From NCBI RefSeq assembly GCF_004359215.1, contig NC_090619.1, positions 6,578,331-6,642,330 of the forward strand: a stretch of 64,000 nt of DNA, in the 5' to 3' direction. The first letter of the stretch is position 1, and each line of letters starts with the position of its first letter. This DNA is from Bremia lactucae (Eukaryota > Oomycota > Peronosporomycetes > Peronosporales > Peronosporaceae). A program made the translations under genes and the position numbers. Of this stretch, positions 55,856-64,000 are shown in pieces. The notes beneath the pieces are model-generated. The model did no database searches and was not told where the DNA came from. It worked only from the letters and a program-made list of their open reading frames with translations.

Positions 55856-56240
55856 TTCTTTAAAGTCTCGTCCATCAGCCTTTGCAAGCGTGGTGGCGCC
55901 TGTTGGTACTCTTCGGTAATGCGTTGAATCGATTGTTAGAAAGTTGGTTGAGATGATGAGGGTTTTGCAGCCGAGCAACACACTCTTCATTGGTTTATTT
56001 ACCCCCCCCCCTTGCAAAACCTTTCTGAGCGGATCGTACAGACATCGTACTTTTCGTTTTAGCGTGAGCCTCAAGGGCTTCTTTTGCTGTTGCAATCGAC
56101 GGGGACGTGTTTTCGGCTGGAGGAGCAAGAGGCATGGCAAAAGAAGTTTATACGACAGGTGCGGGCTCATATCTCTTAACCTCGCTAGGAAAATTGACAG
56201 AAAAAACGATTATCTGGTTCCACAAATCGAAAAGCGTCAT
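55856..56240 (-). pseudogene. Truncated unrecognised host gene
   Basis: Minus-strand protein-like text in three frames: MTLFDLWNQIIVFSVNFPSE from ATG 56,240, stop at about 56,146, then FAMPLAPPAENTSPSIATAK and EALEAHAKTKSTMSVRSAQK up to a run of ten C (56,002-56,011; poly-Gly in frame), a shift, and QSIQRITEEYQQAPPRLQRL, MDETLKKLK at the LTR edge. It looks like a host gene cut by GyB-III and broken by a homopolymer. No family recognised. Confidence 0.35.
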
Positions 56241-56246
56241 TTCTGT

Positions 56247-56356
56247 CGCCTTTTGATATGAGGTGGCTTTCAATGGGTGCGCAGCGCTGATGGACAAGTT
56301 TTTCATTGTCCATCAGCGCTGCGCACCCATTGAAAGCCATTTCATTCCAAAAGGCG
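56247..56356. repeat. Foldback palindrome 3
   Basis: Arms of 51 bp (CGCCTTTTGATATGAGG ... GCTGATGGACAA and the reverse complement ending CCAAAAGGCG) around an 8 nt loop, about 4 mismatches. It lies next to the truncated gene, not in a known element. Confidence 0.85.
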
Positions 56357-57250
56357 TAAATTTTCAAGTTCTGCTACAATAACATATGTTATGTTTGTGA
56401 CCGTGCGGTCGACTTTTCATAATCCATACAATAAAATTAAAGGAACCCCTGAGCTCCGGTGGGATAATGTCTCCCTTCTTAAATCTGTGATCATTGGACA
56501 TTAATCAATTGACACATTCAGTCGGAGCGCAGAAGCGTTGAGGAACAAGCGATCAATTTACGAACCTGAGGCTGAGCATTTTCTCAGGCCCAAAAACTAG
56601 AGCTCTGGCTGGTTCAGAGCGGTTAAACACGTTAGTATCGCAAACGGTGTTTCAGAATTCCCACGAATGCTTAAACTCTGGAGGATGCGCGTCTTGTGCA
56701 AAAACATGGGATACGCCGCTGGGACACGAGCAGGCTGCTAGCAACGAAAAAGCTTCGCAACTTGTAGGTGACGCGCGGCTGCGGCGTTTGAATAGGCGAC
56801 ATTGCTCTGCCGAGCGCAAGCCGAGGCTAATGTCCGCTTGAGATTATATTTCAATACGATGTTGCTCAGAGACGCAATAGCTTGAGCGAGCTTAGAACGG
56901 AGTGAAAATCATGCAAAGATGAAAAGCAAAAGGTGGAAATAGTCTCAAGCAACGCAAAGTCAAAAGCAAATGAGTCTTGGAGTCGCTTTGAGAGCAACAA
57001 GAAGTCACAGCTTTACACTGCATAAAATAATGAAGATAGCTGCACAATGCCAAGGTCAAACTCGCGGCATCGCGCTTGTAATTGGATTTTAAGTGCTACA
57101 AAAAAATTAGAGCGGAACGTTTGCTTTAAGCACGTGAAGCCGCCATAGGCATGCATGATTGTGTCGTTTTTTTATTTATGATAAGACCAGTCGCGATGTA
57201 GTATCAGCAAACGTGACAAGATAAATAGCATGTGCATAATTTAAAGCTTT
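56357..57250. other. Intergenic, no confident gene
   Basis: The 64-codon plus ORF at 56,647-56,841 (MFQNSHECLNSGGCASCAKT) has no recognised family. 57,130-57,250 is the 3' flank of the GPCR gene. Confidence 0.4.
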
Positions 57251-60200
57251 CTACATCGAGCACAAGACATCACCATGAAGATAGCCCACGTGTTTGCCTC
57301 CCCACGTAAGAGAGACATCGAACGGAATTGGTTTGGCATCACTAAGTATGGGCGCTGCATGCATCATTAAGTCCGACTCTTTCAGACAAAGGACGCCTTG
57401 ACCACCATAACCCTTTTCGGCTTCAATGCTGATGGCAATGTGCACGCCACCATTCACTGCTTTCGTAATGGCTGAGTGGGTCACGCCATTTGACATGGCA
57501 TCTTTCCATGCAACTGTGCGGTAATTCGTGTAAGCCAACTGAGACTCCTCGTCATCATCCACGCGAGCGCTCGATTGGAAGCCATTTTGAACCAAGTGAG
57601 CGACCTCGTAGACCTTACGCTGAAGCGCATAGACATCTTCAGACGGCAAAGGAAATATGGTGGAAATGCTAATGGGTTCCAAAGGTACCAGTTCGAGTTG
57701 AAAAGCCTGATTCTCATTAGTCATGACCAGAGGTTGAGAAAGTGGGGGTCCACTTGTATAGACTGAAAAATGATTCGGTGTCGTCGTGACTCTTGAGCTT
57801 GAAGTGCTGCTTGAGTGCAGACGACTCATTCGAAGCACGCGGCCAACCACGTGAACTATTGTGGACTTGTTGCGACTCGTGGATGCCGGCAACGTGATCT
57901 CGCCACGACTGCTTCGTGTACTGATCGAAATGTTGGCAACGCGGCTGCTCTGGCTTTGATGACTACTCGAGGCATTCGATTCATTTCCTCGCCGGCGATG
58001 GTTTAAAGGCTGCCCTAAAGAGCCTCTTCCTTCATCGCGTTCGTATGCCCAGATATTAGCATCCAACTTGATTAATTTGATTTTAAATTCGTGCACGTCG
58101 CGTTTATCGCGGAGCGCATGATTTCCTTGACGCATGTCTGCAATGGCGGCTTCATCCATGTTATACGAAAAGAATCGGTCAATTTCGAGCTCATAGATGC
58201 TGCAGACTGGCTTGTGTGTTGATGTCACAATCTTCTCACATGACCAATAACCGATATTTTTAATTCGCGACTTCGTATCACTCAGAGAATGCGCTAAGAT
58301 CCGGTCTTTATACGCTGGAGGCGAGTCAACCACTAGCATCTCGTCGTCGAGATCGCAAAAAAACTTTTGACACGAGCGCTCTCCGACCATTGAGAACTTA
58401 GCCGCGACTCCAACTTGCCGTGGAAACGACGGCAAAAATCGAATCGCAGGCTCTTCAAATCCTGTAAAGATTTCTTTAGCCTCAATTGATGCTTGAAGCT
58501 CATCATACCTTAGCACGTCAAGCCACTTCGAGGCCGTGTTTTCACTCACAAGGTCCGATTTAGATATCAAATCCCGAATTTTCTTGTTACTTCCCCGAGC
58601 AAGTGGAGCAAAATGGCCGCTTGACGTCAGTCGATCAATGGACGTGATTCGGTCGCTTGAAGTTAGTCGATCGTTTGAATATTGTTTGTTAAACGAAGTC
58701 GATTGAACTAAGTGGTCTTCTGTTGGGATATGTTCGTCCAGAAACGAGGCCCAATTCTTGCCTGCCGTTCCGCTATCGTCCATTCCGTCATAAACCTTGA
58801 TCGCCAAGCTGTTTAAATCTTCATCATTATTCGCAATTGCGGGTGGCAATTTGTCAGCTTGTCGCCCTGTGTCTGTTGGCAATTTGACTAGCGTGAAAGA
58901 GACACTGTCGTCCGAGACAGTGTATAGTTCTTCATAAATACTATCGCTACCCGACGATATTGAGACTTCAGCGCTAACCCGCGGACTGTCCCACACATCA
59001 AAGCTCTGCTCTAAGATTGTCGTTTGAGGATCGAGTTGAGAATCCGAGCTCTTTTTCTCTGGATTGAATTTGGCCTCGCGAATCGCATTAATCTGGCCTT
59101 CAAGAGCAGTTATCGTGGCAAGCTTTAAAGACTCAGCCTTGTACGCTTGATCAATTGCTGCAGCCAAATCGGACGATGACATATCGAGATCGTAGTTTAA
59201 ATTACCCGAGAGAATCGTGTGATGGTATAAATTTGGAAAGTCAACCGCTGCCCGGTCCGCGTCCATTTCAAACGAATGAATGAGGCTTGATGCAACGGCG
59301 TGCTTCGCAAGAATGCGATCCACGGGTCGATACAGTCGTTGTGAGCTGTTGCTAAGAGACGTGCTGAGGTTGCACGATACAAACGCTATCGATGCGTCAA
59401 AGTAGCGAATGGGGATCCCAACGACTTCGTTGAATGTCTTTCGCTGAGCCCAAATTCGTCCGTCGGCGGCTTGAAATTTTACGTTCCCGCTGGCATCGTC
59501 GGCATTATTTACGAATACGATTTGACAAACCGACGCCTACAAAACACATTGGGACGTAGTGTCATCAGCCTGGTATTCCTGAGCCAATACTTTCGATTAA
59601 CGTACGTCCTGATGATGGCCTCGCTGAGCTGTACCAGCAATGGACGTGATGGAGCGGTAAGCTGTTGGGAAATTTACTTGTATCAGGTATCCTCGAATGG
59701 CCTGCTCAATCGCTTGCACGTCAACACAGTGCTGGAGTGAAAAGACATACAAATCTTTACCAGAGGGGATCCAGTCTTTTAAATTCGTTGGACAAGAACT
59801 CCAATTCATGTCAAACGTCGTGACAAAGATCGTGGCTGTGCCCATCTGATGCCGCTCTTGCTCCCGCCATCGCATCGATTGCTGTAACATCTCTGACGGC
59901 GCTTTGGTAGGTTTCATCGGGATTTCACAGCCGCTGACCCACGGCCCTCGTACGTGCCGCACGACCCAAATGTGAAATTTGCCATAGATCACAGCATTCA
60001 CAAAGCCTTGAAGGGGTACAATGGTCGCGTGCAGCAAGTCGAGCGTGAACGAAGTCTTGCCAGTGATCGTAGTGTAGGCGCGGTCTACGACGGCTGGCAG
60101 CCAGCAAAAGATAAAGCCAGAGATATAAAACGTGAGATTGTGCACCACAACGTAGTATGCATCATTAGCATCGTCGTTCTGGTTCGATTTTAATCGCTTC

Positions 60201-60961
60201 TTCATATTTATCTTGACTAGGACCAGAAAGACTGTCATCGCGGTGCCTCCGACAATCACCCAAAAGTATAACGCTCCGTACATCCACAAGAGCTCTTCCG
60301 TTGAGTTGTCGTCCACTACAACCCAACACCAGAGCCCAGCATCGCCAAATTTGTTAAACACGAGGCAAATAAACGGTATGCTTGTAGTAAAGGCCAGCGT
60401 ACTGACTATGTACCACTTGATCTTCTTCATTAGCATTTGCTGGTCTTCACCCATGCAAACCCAACGGTACAAATTCAGTGCGATGATAAAGTTCCAGACG
60501 ATTGGTGCGCCGTCTCCGAACGTAATGACTACAATAGCCGTTTAGATAGTGTAAGAACGATACGAATACAGCGTTTTCTAGCGAGCATACCAAAGGCCTG
60601 GAGCTTGCAAATAGGAGTCACTGGCTCGCCTGCATCCTGATCAAACGTCTCTGTGGGCAGGACACCAAACGCGCGTCCAGTCGCGCCAAAAAGATCCTAT
60701 CATGAGTCTGTTAGACAAATTTAATGATTGAAGAGCCGAGGCTTTACGTACGAGGTACGCAATAATATGAATGAGCTCTTTAGTGACATCGAGATGATGT
60801 GCCGAGGCCGCGTAAACGGATAGCGACTTGGCCTTCAGTCTCCGCGCATACCAGTAGCGACCAATGATGTAGCACGATCCGATAATGGAGAGAATGGAGG
60901 CCGTGGCCGACGCGACAGTCTGGTAATATTGGCGATGCTCCTCGCGCGGAGTCGACGGCAT
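57251..60961 (-). CDS. GPCR-bigram: 7TM receptor fused to inositol polyphosphate 5-phosphatase-like domain
   Basis: Four exons: 60,961-60,752, 60,696-60,591, 60,528-59,606, 59,536-57,251. Introns are 55, 62 and 69 nt with GT-AG ends. Exons sum to 3,525 nt, 1,174 residues, no internal stop. Seven hydrophobic segments lie in residues 10-290, for example TVASATASILSIIGSCYIIG, LLWMYGALYFWVIVGG and ISGFIFCWLPAVVDRAY. The 5-phosphatase-like domain spans about 338-860: IFVTTFDMNW, LYVFSLQHC, EVVGIPIRYFDASIAFVSCN, ILSGNLNYDLD, PPAYKDRIL, STHKPV. A tail with a C2-like strand pattern ends the protein. It would sit in a membrane and couple sensing to phosphoinositides, but catalytic acids are substituted (LQE to LQH, GDLN to GNLN, SDH to STH). 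A 200-residue insert (about 535-745) contains a DRLTS repeat. Confidence 0.85.
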
Positions 60962-60972
60962 ACCAATGAGAC

Positions 60973-60986
60973 TTAATGAGAAATGA
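60973..60986 (-). promoter_or_regulatory. Oomycete initiator-like element
   Basis: Minus strand reads TCATTTCTCATTAA, 12 nt upstream of the chosen ATG. It fits the oomycete initiator core YCATTYYNCAWTTT at 12 of 14 positions. It supports a very short 5' UTR and the ATG at 60,961 over the longer frame that starts with GTG at 61,051. Confidence 0.45.
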
Positions 60987-61902
60987 CATGGATGCGTCGA
61001 GTAGGGTACAGAACACCTAGTAGACTCGAATTTCTTCCAAGCAACTGGCACTAATTATCAAATCTCATAATGAATTGAGCAGAGGCCTGATTAAAGAGTG
61101 GAACTATTTTTTGAGTACCTGTTCCATAAATTACTGCCAATATATAGAGAAAATGGCAGACGACCGGCTCTCGGGGTGGTTATTGCATGAAAAGAGCTCC
61201 TATTATCGTACAGGATTATATGGAACTGTATCTGCTCGTGAGCTCTAACTGATAAGGGTACATTCATTGCTAAGATAAAGCGGAAGTTAAGAACGAGAAT
61301 TTTATGTTTGTCAGAATTCATCCTCCAAGTTGCTGAAGATAATGTCATACGAAAAAGCGAAAGCATGTTTAATTAATAAAAATTAAATGCATCAAATACC
61401 TCGCGTCTAGGCAATAAAAACAAGTAATTTGGAGCAAAGTCACGTGATCTGAAAGCAGCAGAAATTTATTGGAAACAGCAAGAAAAATAAACAAAGAGCA
61501 AGTGATGATCATCCATGTATCTCCAATAATTGCTTTGAAATCAACTTTATTTTTACAGTGTACATGACAGGAATGGTGGGTGTTGTCTTAATAAATGAAT
61601 GTTCTTTATTATTAGCAAGAAGTGCTTGCAAAAAGCATATCGGGTTCTAAATAGCGATGAAATAATGAGCATTATTATTTAAGACAATGTGTTGCAGTCG
61701 GCGAACAGCTTGAATACTTAAGCGATAGCGAAACGAGATCAAATTTGCAGCATTGCTGACTACGGCTTTCAAACATGGGTGAGAACGGTAATCATATTGT
61801 CTCGTAAACGACAAAATAATTCAAGGTAAATCCTTTGATGATCTCAAAATTCTATCCTGCTTTTTTTTTTCTGCGATAGACAAGGTCAAATTTCCCACAA
61901 AT
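60987..61902. other. Intergenic region between GPCR and renalase genes
   Basis: AT-rich (TTTTTTTTTT near 61,861). The 91-codon minus ORF at 61,366-61,091 has no motif. Holds the GPCR promoter and the renalase 3' flank. Confidence 0.5.
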
Positions 61903-63248
61903 CTATTTATCAAGCACCTCATTCGACGCTGTTTTTAGTAACATATCAGCAGCAGTCTTGGCAGAGTCAAGGCAACTGTCGAACTTGGAGCTGAGAAAGC
62001 TGTCACCAGCTATTATGATACGTGGATTTTCGCTCAGCACAAGGACTGGCATGAGATCGGTTTTGTCGGAGCTGTTTGGATCTTTATACGGTACCGTTAC
62101 TTGCGAGATACTATACATGCCTGAATTTAGTATGCCAACGGGTTGTAATATAATGAGCAGACGTACCGCCAGCGGTGCAGAAACGCATCCCGCTCAGCTG
62201 GAAGCTGCGGCAGAATTTCTCGGAGCGACTTGGTGATCATTTCTAGGATTTTGTCGTTGGGGCGCGTATCGTCCATAAACTTGCTTCCAAAACTTCCTGA
62301 AGTGTGCACGAGCAGCGCAGGCGATGATGTACCTCCCGCCCGTTTCTTTAAGTGGTCCCAGCACACGAAGCGGATGACATCGCTCTCGTCTCTCGAAACA
62401 TACTTGCCCGTCCACCCCATCTCCTGAACAATCGAAACGGCCTCTTGATCGAAAACATAACCTGCTGCAAAGCGCTGCGAGTAAGCAACATTCTCCATTA
62501 CGCGCAACACTTCTGGTTTTACATCGAACAAACTACTTTTGAGAATTGACAACACCTAAATTAAGCTCATAAACCCTGTCAATTTAAGCACAAACATTTT
62601 CTATAGCCAAAACATCGTACATTTGGGATAGGACATGTAAGCACTAACTCGTTCACGGTCTCTTTCATGCCCTCATTTGTCGTGACTTGGATATTTTTGT
62701 CATCGAGCACTTGAAAACTCTCCAAGTGTCTTGACAACATCGTCTCCGTGCCTGAACACACCGCACAAGTCATCTCCCACTAAATTGTCATTAAATTACT
62801 TCCAGTTGTATAGCCCACCTTCTAGCAAGTGCTCGACCAAAGCTCGAAATCCTTTCTTAGCGGGAGATATCAAGTGCGTTTTAACCGTACCACCATGGGG
62901 ATCCTCAGCAATTTCGTTCGCAGCAATTGGCACCAAATGGCCACTTTGAGTCAATTTTTCGCGAAATTCGTCCATTCGACCGGATTTTGAAGTCCAATAC
63001 TGTGCCCCCATGTCGACGTGAATCCCGCGATGCTTTTGAAACGATCTGAAATATGGGTGACTTTGCCATTAAAATTACTTATGGTGCAGCTTGGTGGTGT
63101 ACCTGGCCATGACACGCCCTCCTACAATATTATTTCGTTCCCATACCACAACTTCGGAGACATTGCCTGCTGCAAGCTTCGCCTCCTGCAGTAGGTGAGC
63201 CAATGCGGCACCTGTTAAGCCGCCTCCGACGATTAGTGTTCTCGCCAT
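61903..63248 (-). CDS. Renalase-like FAD-dependent amine oxidoreductase
   Basis: Exons: 63,248-63,103; 63,045 to about 62,83x; about 62,776-62,621; 62,555-62,167; 62,110-61,903. ATG 63,248 gives MARTLIVGGGLTGAALAHLL, a Rossmann GxGxxG FAD motif; an upstream ATG at 63,311 would add 21 residues. Spliced text GGRVMARSFQKHRG and VDMGAQYW match the renalase N-terminus (GGRM..., DLGAQY). Later: CPIPNVLSILKSSL, ENVAYSQRFAAGYVF, WTGKYVSRDESDVIRFVCWD, ALLVHTSGSFG, PRIIIAGDSF. Introns of 57, 65 and 56 nt have GT-AG ends. Renalases oxidise isomeric dihydro-nicotinamides. The second intron is unclear: the obvious splice shifts frame; GTCGAG at about 62,837 would keep it. Either an unusual site or a frameshift. 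Confidence 0.75.
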
Positions 63249-63311
63249 CACCCCCAATTCGTGGTTTAAGAACACAATTTCTTTTCTCGAATCAAGTCCA
63301 ATAGAACTCAT

Positions 63312-63387
63312 TCAGGCTAATATATGTAGGATGCGGGTTAGGGACACAGCCCTGATACATAACTACGCGCTTTAGAAACTTAACGGC
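63312..63387. promoter_or_regulatory. Divergent intergenic spacer
   Basis: 76 bp between the renalase upstream ATG and the plus-strand pseudogene, so any promoters overlap. No clear oomycete initiator was seen on either strand. Confidence 0.3.
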
Positions 63388-63999
63388 GTGATGGCGGCGC
63401 ATCCGATCGCGGAGCCCTCCACAGCGCTGGACATGAATGCAAGTTTTCCAACAAGACGACCAGCTTCTGTGTTTCAGCTGGCGGGTGCCACCACCACCGG
63501 TTCTGGTCGATTCATTCTGCCAGATGTTGCACTACGTAAAGTAGTCAAAAAGCCAATTTTTGAGGTGCGTGTAAAAGCAAATTTTCCAATTGGAAGTTTG
63601 GCACCTGTTAACCTTGCAGCGCTGCCTTAGAATTTTAATGATGCAGCATATAACATTAAGCCGCCGACGCAGATGTTGCGCTTTATTGACGGCTTACGGT
63701 ATCACAAACCCACGCCCGAGGAGAACGAAGCTCTGAACTTGAGCAGCGCTACTGAAAGGATTTGCCTGCATGTGCTGAATGACGTACGCTGAATTCAGAA
63801 AAGTATCTTTCTTAGATTATGTTCTGGCGATGTTGAGATTTAATTTGAATGGCAGATTCTAATGATGTGTGGAGCCCGAAAAGGAGCACGTTTTAGCTCA
63901 CAAGATGTGAATCAATTCAGGATAATAGCGGAAGGCCTGGAAGCCCGATACAAAGCGGTTGACGAAACGTTTCATTTATTGCCGACGGATGTATTAAAG
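63388..63999 (+). pseudogene. Unrecognised gene, three in-frame stops, runs off window
   Basis: From ATG 63,388 one frame stays protein-like for 204 codons but is broken by TAG (63,628), TGA (63,790) and TAA (63,841). Readable blocks: TTTGSGRFILPDVALRKVVK, PPTQMLRFIDGLRYHKPTPE, GARFSSQDVNQFRIIAEGLE, DETFHLLPTDVLK. The conserved reading beyond each stop suggests a young pseudogene. No family recognised. Confidence 0.5.
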
Positions 64000-64000
64000 C

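Noticed and set aside
60962..61051. Longer N-terminus for the GPCR starting at 61,051
   Set aside because: The first codon there is GTG. The first ATG is at 60,961, just downstream of an initiator-like element.
1..64000. RXLR, CRN or elicitin-like secreted effector genes
   Set aside because: Looked for secreted RXLR-dEER or LFLAK layouts and Cys-rich elicitin patterns in all frames. None seen, although gene-sparse repeat-rich DNA is where they often occur.
1..64000. CRISPR arrays, rRNA genes, bacterial-type operons
   Set aside because: No regularly spaced short repeats, no rRNA similarity, and genes have spliceosomal introns. The window is eukaryotic.

Overview
This window looks like nuclear DNA of an oomycete, probably a Peronosporales (Phytophthora or downy mildew) species. 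The argument rests on three things. A receptor gene at 57-61 kb joins a seven-helix GPCR to an inositol-polyphosphate-phosphatase domain, a GPCR-bigram layout typical of oomycetes. Introns are tiny (55-69 nt, often starting GTACG). The retroelement families resemble those known from oomycetes. The species cannot be named from the sequence alone.

Positions 1 to about 55.85 kb are a retrotransposon graveyard. Two Ty3/Gypsy families dominate; I call them GyA and GyB. GyA LTRs run TGTAACGGGG...GTGTCA. GyB LTRs are about 470 bp, run TGTAATGGGG...GCTACA, and the family carries a chromodomain integrase. GyA remnants: 1-3480 (+), GyA-I 3455-7965 (-), LTR and antisense-ORF pieces at 8-11 kb and 12.5-13.6 kb, GyA-II 32.16-34.88 kb (-), and GyA-III 41,589-48,272 (-). 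GyB remnants: GyB-I 11,377-19,383, GyB-0 at 20.6-32.15 kb (+), GyB-II 34,989-48,565, and GyB-III 48,838-55,850. GyA-III sits inside the 5' LTR of GyB-II. A Ty1/Copia composite (CoC, 20,919-30,857) sits inside the reverse transcriptase of GyB-0, with a perfect AATAC target duplication. A second Copia family (CoD) is at 14.1-15.6 kb. Nearly every element frame is broken.

The CoC composite is the most striking structure. It is an inverted duplication whose arms (20,934-24,402 and 27,310-30,778) keep register at every landmark (coordinate sum always 51,712). Each of its four LTRs carries a tRNA-like Pol III promoter (A box and B box at canonical spacing). Its primer-binding site matches the anticodon arm of initiator tRNA-Met and overlaps the gag start codon. 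Other notable items are a mitochondrial atp1 fragment (NUMT) at 17.1-17.4 kb, antisense ORFs between integrase and 3' LTR in both Gypsy families, an inverted gag-protease block in GyB-III, an inverted RT block in GyA-III, and three foldback palindromes.

From about 55.86 kb to the end the sequence is host-gene territory. It holds a truncated unrecognised gene, an apparently intact four-exon GPCR-INPP gene on the minus strand whose phosphatase domain lacks three metal-binding or catalytic acids, a five-exon renalase-like FAD amine oxidoreductase on the minus strand, and a divergent plus-strand pseudogene that runs off the window.
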